A stretch of DNA of 64,000 nt from Porphyromonadaceae bacterium UBA7332 (lineage in GTDB: Bacteria > Bacteroidota > Bacteroidia > Bacteroidales > UBA7332). The DNA lies in assembly GCA_002471225.1 (NCBI GenBank), contig DKPO01000016.1, positions 1 through 64,000 of the forward strand, written 5' to 3'. The first letter of the stretch is position 1, and each line of letters begins with the position of its first letter. The notes under the pieces were generated by a model that searched no databases, was not told the DNA's origin, and saw only the letters and a program-made list of their open reading frames with translations. Below, piece by piece: positions 9,014 to 17,750 of the stretch. The position numbers were made by a program, and so were the translations under genes.

Positions 9014-10273
9014 CTATCTTAGTTTTAAGGTAACAATTGTGACTGCAGCAAGTATGATTCCGATTATCCAGAAACGAACCACAATTTTCGACTCAGGGAC
9101 AGCCTGAAATGGCTTTTGAATCCATGCCTGAATTCCGCTGTTACCCGGTTTTTGAAAATGGTGATGAAGTGGAGTCATCTTAAAAATACGTCTACCTTCG
9201 CCAAATCGTTTTTTTGTATACTTGAAATAAAAAACTTGCAAAATAACTGATAGATTTTCTACCAGGAAGATACCGCATAAAATAGGTATCAATAGTTCTT
9301 TACGGATAATTATAGCAAACACAGCTATTATTCCTCCAAGAGTTAAACTCCCTGTATCCCCCATAAAGACTTGCGCAGGATAAGAATTGTACCATAAGAA
9401 TCCGACTGTTGCCCCAATGAAGGCACCTGCAAAAACAACCATCTCTTCACATCCGGGAATAAACATAATATTCAGATAAGAAGCATAGTTTATATGACTG
9501 GATAGGTACGCCAAAATACCGAGTGTTACGCCGATAATGGCAGAGGTTCCTGTCGCCAACCCATCTAACCCATCTGTCAGATTTGCTCCGTTAGATACGG
9601 CTGTTACGATTAGAATCGTGATAATTACGAAAACAATTCCACCCCAGAATGGAGCTTGGTCTCCCATAAAGGAAACAATTGAATCGTAATTGAAATTATT
9701 GTTTTTCACAAACGGAATCGTCGTCAGAAAGCTTTTTGTTTCCTGTGCTTTGTATTGTACTTCTTGTACTTCTCCACGAGCGTAAACTTCACTATTTTCA
9801 CGAATAACAACTGCAGGAGATAACCACATTGTCAAACCAACGATAAGTCCTAAACCTACCTGACCGATAATCTTAAAACGTCCATGAAGTCCTTCCTTAT
9901 CTTTTTTAAAGACTTTGATATAATCATCCAGGAAGCCTATAGAGCCTAACCAAAGGGTTGTGACTAACATCAAAATCAGATAAGTATTATTTAATTTCCC
10001 CAGCAATAAACAAGGTATAATAATGGCAATAATAATTATTATCCCCCCCATTGTCGGAGTTCCTTTTTTACTCATTTGTCCTTCCAGCCCCAGATCTCGT
10101 ACAATCTCACCGATTTGCAAAAGCTGAAGTTTATTGATTATACGACGACCAATGACGGTCGCAATTATCAATGATAAAATAAACGCAGCTCCTGTACGGA
10201 ATGATATATATTTAAATACACCAGCACCCGGAAGATCGAATTGATCCAAATATTGAAATAAATAATATAACAT
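9014..10273 (-). CDS. mraY: Phospho-N-acetylmuramoyl-pentapeptide transferase MraY
   Basis: MraY makes lipid I by moving phospho-MurNAc-pentapeptide to undecaprenyl phosphate. The 419-residue protein has ten or so membrane helices, the Asp-rich FLDDYIKV, NLTDGLDGLATG, and the HHH loop TPLHHHFQ. It is longer than the 360-residue E. coli enzyme because of a loop at about residues 155-215 (ENSEVYARGEVQEVQYKAQE), which is common in Bacteroidota. It sits between murE and murD. Confidence 0.97.
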   Translation of the reverse strand: MLYYLFQYLDQFDLPGAGVFKYISFRTGAAFILSLIIATVIGRRIINKLQLLQIGEIVRDLGLEGQMSKKGTPTMGGIIIIIAIIIPCLLLGKLNNTYLILMLVTTLWLGSIGFLDDYIKVFKKDKEGLHGRFKIIGQVGLGLIVGLTMWLSPAVVIRENSEVYARGEVQEVQYKAQETKSFLTTIPFVKNNNFNYDSIVSFMGDQAPFWGGIVFVIITILIVTAVSNGANLTDGLDGLATGTSAIIGVTLGILAYLSSHINYASYLNIMFIPGCEEMVVFAGAFIGATVGFLWYNSYPAQVFMGDTGSLTLGGIIAVFAIIIRKELLIPILCGIFLVENLSVILQVFYFKYTKKRFGEGRRIFKMTPLHHHFQKPGNSGIQAWIQKPFQAVPESKIVVRFWIIGIILAAVTIVTLKLR

Positions 10274-10317
10274 TATTGTGTTCTTTTAATGCAAAAAATA
10301 GTTTATACGGAATACTT

Positions 10318-11775
10318 TTACTCCTGTTCAAATACAGCTTTCACCTCTTCTCTGTCATCAAAATGATGCTTCACTCCTTTTATAATCTGATAGTCTTCAT
10401 GACCTTTACCTGCGATTAATACTACATCACCTTTTTCGGCAAACATACAAGCTGTACGAATAGCTTCACGACGATCCGCAATAGTCAAAGTCTTTTTACG
10501 ATCTATAATATCTAACCCCTCCATCATATCATTCAAGATATCCTGAGGTTCTTCATTTCTTGGATTATCTGAAGTCAAGATTACTCTATCACTCAAATTC
10601 GCTGATTCTTTAGCCATAATAGGACGTTTCCCTTTATCCCTGTTACCGCCACAACCAACAACAGTTATAACGCGTCCGTTTCCATCAAGAACTTCATGAA
10701 TTGCATTCAATACATTAGTTAAAGCATCCGGTGTATGTGCATAATCAACAATCGCAGTATATCCTTTTTTTGATCGTAAAGTTTCAAATCTTCCTGAAAC
10801 AGGTTTTTCTTTACTTAGAGCGACCAACATATCTGGTATTGATTTACCTAATTGATTAGCTGCACCAATCACTGCCAATAAATTATAGGCATTAAAAACA
10901 CCCACGAAAGGAAGAACAGCTTCGATTCCATTCACTTCCAGAGTCATCCCGTCAAAATGATTCTCGATAATCTTCCCTTTGTAGTCAGCCAGAGTTCTTA
11001 GTGAATACGTATATTTACGCGCTTCACAGTTTTGCAACATTACTAATCCGTTTTTATCATCTGCATTCGTAATGGCGAAAGCGTCCTTAGATAATCCATC
11101 AAAAAATTTCTTTTTTGCTTTCAGATAAGCATCAAAAGTTTTATGATAATCCAAATGGTCACGAGTCAGATTTGTAAAAATCCCTCCCTCAAATTTTAGT
11201 CCGCTTATACGATTTTGATCCACAGAGTGAGAACTTACTTCCATAAAAGCATAATCGCAATCTGCATTTACCATATCATTCAACAATGCATTCAGATGTA
11301 TTGCATCCGGTGTTGTATGCGTAGCTTCATGCGATTCATCATTGATATAATTGCAAACCGTTGATAGCAAACCCACACGGTGCCCCATCGCACGAAATGT
11401 TTTATATAATAATGTAGCTGTTGTTGTTTTTCCGTTAGTTCCGGTTACTCCGACCAGAGATAGTTTCTCTGAAGGATAATCAAACCACGCAGCTGCTATT
11501 TTCCCTAAAGCATCTGAACTGTCTTTTACAATCACATACGTGATCTGTTCGTTCAACAATGCTGGTAATTGTTCACAAACAACAACCTTTGCACCTTGTT
11601 CCTGCGCTTTCTCAATGTAATCATGACCATCAGTAGCAGTTCCTCTGACAGCTAAAAACATGGCTCCTTCCTGAACTTCTCTTGAGTCAGAAGTTATATT
11701 CGAAACCTCTATATTTTCATTCCCTTTTATCTCACAGATTAAGCGGGACAATAAGTTCTTCAAAATCTTTTTCAT
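10318..11775 (-). CDS. murE: UDP-MurNAc-L-Ala-D-Glu:meso-diaminopimelate ligase MurE
   Basis: This 485-residue Mur ligase has the ATP loop GVTGTNGKTTTATLL, the central motif NLTRDHLDYH, and SDNPRNEEP in the C-terminal domain. The DNPR motif is the known marker of enzymes that add meso-diaminopimelate rather than lysine, so the wall is predicted to be the Gram-negative DAP type. It lies between the ftsI homologue and mraY with short gaps (21 and 44 bp). Confidence 0.96.
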   Translation of the reverse strand: MKKILKNLLSRLICEIKGNENIEVSNITSDSREVQEGAMFLAVRGTATDGHDYIEKAQEQGAKVVVCEQLPALLNEQITYVIVKDSSDALGKIAAAWFDYPSEKLSLVGVTGTNGKTTTATLLYKTFRAMGHRVGLLSTVCNYINDESHEATHTTPDAIHLNALLNDMVNADCDYAFMEVSSHSVDQNRISGLKFEGGIFTNLTRDHLDYHKTFDAYLKAKKKFFDGLSKDAFAITNADDKNGLVMLQNCEARKYTYSLRTLADYKGKIIENHFDGMTLEVNGIEAVLPFVGVFNAYNLLAVIGAANQLGKSIPDMLVALSKEKPVSGRFETLRSKKGYTAIVDYAHTPDALTNVLNAIHEVLDGNGRVITVVGCGGNRDKGKRPIMAKESANLSDRVILTSDNPRNEEPQDILNDMMEGLDIIDRKKTLTIADRREAIRTACMFAEKGDVVLIAGKGHEDYQIIKGVKHHFDDREEVKAVFEQE

Positions 11776-11796
11776 AATTATATTCGTTTGTCTAGT

Positions 11797-13986
11797 TTAG
11801 TTTAATCGTATAAATACCGTATTACCTTTGTTTGCTCTGGCGCCACCTTGTATTGATTGCGATACTACCTTCCCTTTTCCTGAGACAGAGACACGTAATC
11901 CCTGTGACTCGAGTAAATATAAAGCATCTCTTAATCCAAGACCGACTACATTAGGAACCAATCCATCCTTAACTACAATCGGTGCAATTGCTATACCGTT
12001 TTCATCTGATTTTGTTCTGGTCCATTTCGTAGAAGCTGTCTCCTCTGTAGCCGAAACATCCAGATCCAGTTCATCCATTAAAGATTCCAGGTTCTTCAGA
12101 TTTCCACCTTTTGTTACAGGCGTAAACAAAAGAGTTGAATCCAAAGGAACATCTTTGGCTTCCACTCTGAAAGCCCGCGCATACTCCTGCTCTGCAATAC
12201 GTTTCATTACAGCTCCCGCCATCGCTCCACCGGATGCATATCCGTTACGAGGCCGGCGAATAACAACAATACCTGAATATTTAGGATTATCTGCCGGGAA
12301 ATAACCACAGAAAGACACTTGGTGCCCTCCCATTCCATAACCTGACCGGCCGAGAGAAACCTGAGCCGTACCCGTCTTACCGGCTAATTTTATATATGGA
12401 GAGTATGCTCCCTTACCTGTACCTATTTCAACAACCCCTTCCATCATTTTCTTTAATTTATTCAATGTTGAATAAGAGCAAATAGAAGGATTTAGTACCT
12501 CTGTTTTATATTCTTTTATAATGGTGCCCTGATCTACAATTCGCTTAACGAAATGAGGAGCAACCATTTTTCCGCCATTAGCTATCGCATTGAAGAAAGT
12601 CAATGAATAGATCGGAGGAATTTGCGTTTCATATCCCATTGACATCCATGGTAGCGTTGTTGACCACCACAGATCTTTATTTTTCACAGGATGCTTGATT
12701 TTAGGAACACCTGCACCCGGAATTGGCATCCAGAAAGTTTTATTCAATCCAATTTTATACAGACCTTCTACAAACTTAGCAGGATTATCTTTATAGTTTT
12801 GTTCGATAATCTTAGCGATACCGATGTTTGAGGAGTTGTGAATAATCTCAGGAACAGTCAACCAACCATATCCACCTTTATTCCAGTTATGGTCTTTCAT
12901 AACTCTTCGGTGAATAGCCCAGGCTCCGTTTTCACAAAAAATAGAGTCATTGACATCTACAACACCATCTTCAAGTGCAACCATCATAGATGCTATTTTA
13001 AACGTAGATCCCGGTTCAAGCTCATCCGCAACCGCATGATTCTTGGTCTCTGCATAGACACCTTCCGCCACACGCCCCATATTTGATATCGCACGCACTT
13101 CTCCGGTTTTAACATCCATCAGTACGACCAATCCCATTTCTGCATCTAAAGTCTGAAGTTGTTCGCGTAATACACGTTCAACAATATCCTGAGTTTTAAC
13201 ATCAATCGTAGTCACAATGTCGCATCCATCTTTAGGATCCTTCAACTTTTCGACAACATTGTAACCTCTGATCCTGCGCCTTATCCCTTTTCCCGGAACA
13301 CCTCTCAGCAAAGAGTCAAATTCAAGTTCCAAACCATTTTTACCTCCCTTACCTTTATCGGCATAAACATCTCCGATAGTGCGTGAAGCCAATGATCCGA
13401 AAGGTTTTTCTCTTTGAAGCAATTCTTTTTCATAAAGACCATTCATACCCTTACTTAAAGACAAAAACGGATATTTCTGAATCTCCATTTTATCAACAAA
13501 CGATACTCGTTTATTCGAAAGATAAAATTGTCTCGATTTAGTTTTATATCCGTTCATTATATGACGCTCATATTGCTGAGGGGATTTATCTCCTATCTTA
13601 GCTGAAAGTTTTCTTGCCAGTTCGGGCAAAGTGTCGGTAAGTGTTTTTCTGGTTTTATCCTTATATCGTTCAGCCGTGTAGCCATCTGCCTTAAAATCGA
13701 TAAGTAAATAATAATACGGGATACTACTTGCCAGTACTTTACCGTCATGAGAAAGGATATCACCACGCTGCGGTTCGAGAACTACTTCCCGAACTGCATT
13801 TTCGACACTTTTCTTACGCCATTCTTCTCCTTCAACAAGGTAGATATAACAAGCCCGAAAAATGATACCAATAAAGAAAATCAGAATAACTGAGATCAAA
13901 ATAAAATACTTCAAGAATAAAACATCTTTCTTATTCTTTTTATTTTTATTCTCCTTATCAATCATAAGTAATTTATATAAATACAT
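11797..13986 (-). CDS. ftsI: Septal class B penicillin-binding protein (FtsI/PBP3) with PASTA domain
   Basis: This is a DD-transpeptidase cross-linking septal peptidoglycan. The 729-residue protein has one N-terminal membrane anchor (about 25-47), a dimerisation domain with RGDILSHDGKVLA, and the transpeptidase domain with nucleophile Ser327 in STFK, SSN in HNSSNIG and Lys537 in KTGTAQ. A single C-terminal PASTA repeat (about 665-729, VPNVVGLGLRDALYLLESQG) is typical of Bacteroidota division PBPs. A second ATG at 13965 (MIDKENKNK) would remove seven residues and is an equally good start. It lies between ftsL and murE. Confidence 0.95.
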   Translation of the reverse strand: MYLYKLLMIDKENKNKKNKKDVLFLKYFILISVILIFFIGIIFRACYIYLVEGEEWRKKSVENAVREVVLEPQRGDILSHDGKVLASSIPYYYLLIDFKADGYTAERYKDKTRKTLTDTLPELARKLSAKIGDKSPQQYERHIMNGYKTKSRQFYLSNKRVSFVDKMEIQKYPFLSLSKGMNGLYEKELLQREKPFGSLASRTIGDVYADKGKGGKNGLELEFDSLLRGVPGKGIRRRIRGYNVVEKLKDPKDGCDIVTTIDVKTQDIVERVLREQLQTLDAEMGLVVLMDVKTGEVRAISNMGRVAEGVYAETKNHAVADELEPGSTFKIASMMVALEDGVVDVNDSIFCENGAWAIHRRVMKDHNWNKGGYGWLTVPEIIHNSSNIGIAKIIEQNYKDNPAKFVEGLYKIGLNKTFWMPIPGAGVPKIKHPVKNKDLWWSTTLPWMSMGYETQIPPIYSLTFFNAIANGGKMVAPHFVKRIVDQGTIIKEYKTEVLNPSICSYSTLNKLKKMMEGVVEIGTGKGAYSPYIKLAGKTGTAQVSLGRSGYGMGGHQVSFCGYFPADNPKYSGIVVIRRPRNGYASGGAMAGAVMKRIAEQEYARAFRVEAKDVPLDSTLLFTPVTKGGNLKNLESLMDELDLDVSATEETASTKWTRTKSDENGIAIAPIVVKDGLVPNVVGLGLRDALYLLESQGLRVSVSGKGKVVSQSIQGGARANKGNTVFIRLN

Positions 13987-14060
13987 TCCGGCAGACTATA
14001 TCCGGAATGTTTATGTTCTACAGCTTTATTTTGAAAGAGAAAATTTATATCAACACATTA

Positions 14061-14399
14061 TTATTCAAGAGTAATCGGTGGCGTTTGTGACTCAATCAAA
14101 TCAATTCCCATAGCATTAAGTCTAAGTTTTAATTGTGATTGTCGACTCTGTCCCATAACCTCGGACGATTGTGTCACTGCTCTGTAGCGTAGTTCCCGCA
14201 ACTCTTTATTCAATTTCGCAATTTTCGTCATCTGCCTTTGTCCTTCGTATCTGTTCCAGATATAAAAGATCATCATGAAAAAAATAACTGCTATCGGCAA
14301 TAAGTGTTTTCCCTGTAAATTTTCAGCAATTGCTTTACCGCTTAGTATTGATTTAAAAGTAATTCGTGTACTTTTCTTTTCAGCCTTACTTGAATCCAT
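14061..14399 (-). CDS. ftsL: FtsL-like small divisome protein
   Basis: This 112-residue protein has a basic cytoplasmic N-terminus, one membrane segment (about residues 36-52, LLPIAVIFFMMIFYIW) and a periplasmic heptad-like coiled coil (QMTKIAKLNKELRELRYR). Size, topology and place between rsmH and ftsI fit the Bacteroidota FtsL-like family; sequence conservation in FtsL is low, so the symbol rests mostly on context. I use the ATG at 14399; an upstream TTG is in frame but has no support. Confidence 0.8.
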   Translation of the reverse strand: MDSSKAEKKSTRITFKSILSGKAIAENLQGKHLLPIAVIFFMMIFYIWNRYEGQRQMTKIAKLNKELRELRYRAVTQSSEVMGQSRQSQLKLRLNAMGIDLIESQTPPITLE

Positions 14400-14428
14400 A
14401 ATTTTCAATGATTCAAATTATTCACTAT

Positions 14429-15343
14429 TTATAATTTTTCGGCGATACGTAATTTAGCACTACGTGCTCTCGGATTGCGTTCTATCTCCTCATCCGTAGG
14501 AATGATCATTTTAGCAGGCTTCAAATTTGCCGTTGTATTTCCGAAAAAGTCTTTTTCTACTTTTCCTTCGAAATTACCGGTTTTCATAAAATTCTTCACT
14601 AAACGATCTTCCAGAGAATGATACGTAATAACAACCAATTTACCGCCTTTTTCCAATAATTCTTCTGCTTGTTTCAACATTTGCTTAAGAGCTACTAACT
14701 CATCGTTAACTTCAATGCGTAATGCCTGAAACACCTGAGCCAGTTCTTTTTTCTCACGCAATCTATTGATACAAGGTTTTATGATTGAAAGAAACTGTTC
14801 TACTGTTTCAATCTTTTCCGTTTCACGACTTTTACAAATAACAGAAGCCAGCTTCCGTGCATTTTTCATCTCTCCGTAGAAATAAAAAATATCTGCTAAT
14901 TGAGCTTCAGTGTATTCATTTAAAATCTCTACAGCTGATTTACCGGCTTTTTGATTCATACGCATATCCAGTTTACTGTCAAAGCGGAAAGAAAAGCCAC
15001 GTGTTTCGTCATCGAAATGGTGCGAAGACACTCCTAAATCAGCTAATAATCCATCAATTTTTTCAACATCATGATAACGCATAAAATTCTCTAAATAGCG
15101 AAAATTACTTCTTACAAAAGTAAAACGACTATCCTCGAAACTATTTTTAGCCGCATCTTCATCCTGATCAAAACTATATAAATGCCCATCTGCCCCAAGC
15201 TCCTGCAGAATAGCTTTCGAATGGCCTCCACCTCCGAATGTCACATCAACGTAGATTCCATTCGGTTTGATATCCAGACCTTTCAAACATTCTTCCAATA
15301 ACACCGGAACATGGTAAACAGTATCAATATTTTGCATAATCAT
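14429..15343 (-). CDS. rsmH: 16S rRNA (cytosine-1402-N4)-methyltransferase RsmH
   Basis: RsmH (MraW) methylates C1402 of 16S rRNA using SAM. The 304-residue protein begins with the family pattern YHVPVLLEECLKGL, followed by the SAM loop VDVTFGGGGHS, LADLGVSSHHFD and RGFSFRFDSKLDMRM. Near the C-terminus are VITYHSLEDRLVKNF and PRARSAKLR. It is normally the second dcw gene, after mraZ; here the preceding gene is not mraZ. An ATG two codons in is an alternative start. Confidence 0.96.
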   Translation of the reverse strand: MIMQNIDTVYHVPVLLEECLKGLDIKPNGIYVDVTFGGGGHSKAILQELGADGHLYSFDQDEDAAKNSFEDSRFTFVRSNFRYLENFMRYHDVEKIDGLLADLGVSSHHFDDETRGFSFRFDSKLDMRMNQKAGKSAVEILNEYTEAQLADIFYFYGEMKNARKLASVICKSRETEKIETVEQFLSIIKPCINRLREKKELAQVFQALRIEVNDELVALKQMLKQAEELLEKGGKLVVITYHSLEDRLVKNFMKTGNFEGKVEKDFFGNTTANLKPAKMIIPTDEEIERNPRARSAKLRIAEKL

Positions 15344-15433
15344 TTTTTCCTTAATATTTTTGGTAAAGGTAAAAATTATTCAAGAATCCGACCGTAGCTC
15401 TTTCAAAAAAGTTATCAACGAATTTGCTATTTT

Positions 15434-15817
15434 TTACTCATCTTCTTCAAGCGTTTCGCTGATCGCATAATTTCTGAAACGAACGAAAGTTTCTATCAAT
15501 TCATCATCATCATACAATTCAATCCTGTATGTCGGACAGACTACAATCAATCGTCTTATCTGAAGCTCGCGAATCAAAGCAAAACTAAAGCTTGGTTCGC
15601 CCAGAACCATCACGGCATTCTTACTCTCATCATTTTCCCAAACAATTTTTGCAATTCTATCAGCTAACGATTTAGCTTGTTCTACTATTGCTGACGTCGA
15701 AGCCTCCGGATCTGTTTCCTGCATACGAAATTCGTATAAACGTCCATAAAGCTTTGCATCATTCAATTGAGTTTCCTGCCAATCAGAAAACGGAACATTA
15801 GAAACATTGACAAACAT
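15434..15817 (-). CDS. Small protein of unknown function at the head of the dcw operon
   Basis: I do not recognise this 127-residue acidic protein with confidence. It begins MFVNVSNVPFSDWQETQLNDAK and has a central stretch (about 65-100, NAVMVLGEPSFSFALIREL and RRLIVVCPTYR) that looks like alternating beta strands and helices, as in a small Rossmann-like fold. It ends in FVRFRNYAISETLEEDE. It has neither the MraZ length (about 150) nor the paired MraZ motifs. There is no signal peptide or membrane segment. It lies 90 bp before rsmH on the same strand, where mraZ would be expected. From memory only, short proteins starting MF(I/V)N(L/V)SN are a widespread uncharacterised family. Confidence 0.7.
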   Translation of the reverse strand: MFVNVSNVPFSDWQETQLNDAKLYGRLYEFRMQETDPEASTSAIVEQAKSLADRIAKIVWENDESKNAVMVLGEPSFSFALIRELQIRRLIVVCPTYRIELYDDDELIETFVRFRNYAISETLEEDE

Positions 15818-15966
15818 AATGGTAATTTTTTATTGTTTGTAACAGAGGCTTTGCTAGAAAACCATCATTCATATAAAACTCTTTTTAACAAAACACTTTC
15901 AGAGTCTCATTTGTTTATGACACGATACTACTATAGAATTAATTTCAAACATTTTATTGCAAAACA

Positions 15967-15996
15967 CTTGCATAATGAAATAAATTAATATATTTG
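15967..15996 (+). promoter_or_regulatory. Promoter of the trp leader and trpB2
   Basis: CTTG (15967-15970), an 18-base spacer and TATATTTG (15989-15996, exact TAnnTTTG) give a good Bacteroidota promoter. Transcription would start near 16003, about 27 bases before the leader peptide. Confidence 0.75.
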
Positions 15997-16029
15997 CAGC
16001 ATCGTAATAATCAAAACGACAAAAATTAA

Positions 16030-16119
16030 ATGATGAATATATCTTTACTAAATAATAAAGCATGGTGGTGGCACAGCAAAGTATCTTGTTGTGAGTATCT
16101 GCTTTATATACAATCGTAA
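16030..16119 (+). CDS. Trp leader peptide of the trpB2 attenuator
   Basis: Two in-frame ATG codons (16030 and 16033) open a reading frame of 28-29 residues (stop TAA at 16117-16119). It reads MNISLLNNKAWWWHSK, then VSCCEYLLYIQS. Three consecutive TGG codons lie at 16063-16071, the classical signature of ribosome-mediated tryptophan attenuation. Given the promoter upstream, a pairing region starting 14 bases after the last Trp codon, and the terminator before trpB2, this is a regulatory peptide rather than a chance frame. Confidence 0.9.
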   Translation: MMNISLLNNKAWWWHSKVSCCEYLLYIQS

Positions 16120-16210
16120 AGAAAATCATACTGATTTGTCTTAGTTCCGATTAAAAATAAAATCAAAATATAAAAGCCCGTTACTTGCAACACAAGTAAC
16201 GGGCTTTTTT
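16085..16210 (+). promoter_or_regulatory. Tryptophan transcription attenuator (antiterminator and terminator)
   Basis: The terminator stem is GCCCGTTACTTG (16176-16187) with CAAGTAACGGGC (16193-16204), loop CAACA, flanked by AAAA and TTTTTT: 12 perfect pairs, more with the flanks. The alternative fold pairs CUUGUUGUGAGUA (16085-16097) with 16183-16196, about 13 pairs with two single-base bulges and two G-U pairs. This uses up the 5' arm and loop of the terminator. A ribosome stalled on the Trp codons would leave 16085 onward mostly free (antitermination). A ribosome reaching the stop at 16117 would cover it (termination). The pairings are read from the sequence; the mechanism is inferred from known trp and his attenuators. 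Confidence 0.85.
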
Positions 16211-16236
16211 CGTATAATTTCTAATAATAGTTTGAA

Positions 16237-17598
16237 ATGAAAACGCGTAAATTTATTCTTAGTGAGAAAGAAATGCCTACTCAATGGTATAACATTGTTG
16301 CTGATATGAAAAATAAACCTCTTCCGACCTTACACCCGGGCACAAAACAGCCCGTTAAGCCGGAAGATTTACTTGGTTTATTCCCTAAAGGAATTGTTGA
16401 GCAAGAGCTTTCTACTGAGGCTTTCATTGACATTCCCGAAGAAGTACAGGATCTTTATAAAGTTTACAGACCGACACCTCTTGTACGGGCTTATGCTTTA
16501 GAGAAAGCCTTAGGCACTCCTGCTAAAATCTATTTCAAAAACGAAAGTGTCAGCCCCGTAGGTTCTCACAAGCTAAACTCTGCTATTCCTCAAGCATATT
16601 ATAACAAGCTTGACGGAGTTAAAAACATTACTACTGAAACAGGAGCTGGTCAATGGGGGGCTTCTATGAGTTACGCATGCAAGCACTTTGGATTAGATCT
16701 TACCGTATTTATGGTAAAAGTGAGCTACGAGCAGAAACCTTACCGTAAATCTATGATGAATACATGGGGTGCTAATGTAATTGCTTCACCAAGCACTCTG
16801 ACAAAAAACGGAAGAGAAATCCTTCGCAAACATCCCAATACGACAGGAAGTTTAGGTATGGCTATTTCTGAAGCTGTTGAAGTTGCAATGACTCAGCCAA
16901 ATACGAAATATGCTTTAGGTAGTGTATTGAATCATGTCATCCTGCATCAGACAATTATCGGACTTGAAGCCGAAAAACAGATGGAAATGGCTGAAGCTTA
17001 TCCGGATATTGTTATTGGCTGTTTCGGTGGCGGTTCCAACTTTTCAGGTATTGCATTCCCATTCCTGAAAAACACCCTGCGTGAAGACAAAAAAATTCGC
17101 ATTATTGCTGCTGAACCGGCATCTTGTCCTAAACTGACAAGAGGAACATTCCAATATGACTTTGGTGACACAGAGGGTCTTACTCCTCTTATCCCGATGT
17201 ACACACTTGGACATGATTTTGAACCGGCAGCGATCCATGCAGGCGGACTTCGTTATCATGGAGCAGGCTCTATCGTTAGTCAGCTATTAAAAGATAATTT
17301 GATTGAAGCTCAAGCTATTCCTCAGTTAGAAACTTTCGAAGCAGGCGTTCTTTTTGCCAGAACAGAAGGGATCATCCCGGCTCCGGAATCAACTCACGCT
17401 ATTGCAGTTGCTATTCGTGAAGCTTTGAAAGCAAAAGAAGAAGGCGTTAGCAAAAATATATTATTCAATTTATCCGGTCACGGACTTATTGATATGGCAT
17501 CTTATGATAAATTCTTCTCAGGAGAACTAACTAATTACTCTGTATCTGCCGATCAAATTTTAGAAAGCACTCAAAGATTATCTCAAATAATTCTTTGA
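16237..17598 (+). CDS. trpB2: Tryptophan synthase beta chain, TrpB2 type
   Basis: This PLP enzyme condenses indole and serine to tryptophan. The 453-residue protein has the TrpB2-type lysine site SPVGSHKLNSA (Lys112), ETGAGQWGASMSYA, the phosphate loop GCFGGGSNFSG, and a C-terminal LFNLSGHGLIDM. The N-terminal extension and MKTRKFILSEKEMPTQWYNI are typical of the TrpB2 subgroup rather than TrpB1, which needs TrpA. No trpA or other trp gene is adjacent, and a terminator follows, so it is a single-gene transcript. The attenuator in front shows that the cell controls it by tryptophan, which argues for a biosynthetic role, perhaps indole salvage, rather than only serine deamination. Confidence 0.93.
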   Translation: MKTRKFILSEKEMPTQWYNIVADMKNKPLPTLHPGTKQPVKPEDLLGLFPKGIVEQELSTEAFIDIPEEVQDLYKVYRPTPLVRAYALEKALGTPAKIYFKNESVSPVGSHKLNSAIPQAYYNKLDGVKNITTETGAGQWGASMSYACKHFGLDLTVFMVKVSYEQKPYRKSMMNTWGANVIASPSTLTKNGREILRKHPNTTGSLGMAISEAVEVAMTQPNTKYALGSVLNHVILHQTIIGLEAEKQMEMAEAYPDIVIGCFGGGSNFSGIAFPFLKNTLREDKKIRIIAAEPASCPKLTRGTFQYDFGDTEGLTPLIPMYTLGHDFEPAAIHAGGLRYHGAGSIVSQLLKDNLIEAQAIPQLETFEAGVLFARTEGIIPAPESTHAIAVAIREALKAKEEGVSKNILFNLSGHGLIDMASYDKFFSGELTNYSVSADQILESTQRLSQIIL

Positions 17599-17612
17599 TA
17601 ACACACCTTATT

Positions 17613-17661
17613 AAAGTCATCTTGCCGGTTTGTCCTCAAACCGCAAGATGACTTTTTTTTT
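17613..17661 (+). terminator. Terminator of trpB2
   Basis: AAAGTCATCTTG...GGTTT (17613-17631) pairs with AAACC...CAAGATGACTTT (17638-17655) around a short loop, followed by a run of nine T (17653-17661). Confidence 0.93.
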
Positions 17662-17750
17662 GCAAATTTCTCATATCTGCTAAACAAATCATTTCCTAAA
17701 AGCATTATAAAAGGAAATATTCAAACCTAAACCTAAATAAAATTACAGAT

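Noticed and set aside
16030..16236. Riboswitch or T-box before trpB2
   Set aside because: No T-box sequence or known aptamer layout is present; the WWW leader peptide explains the region better.
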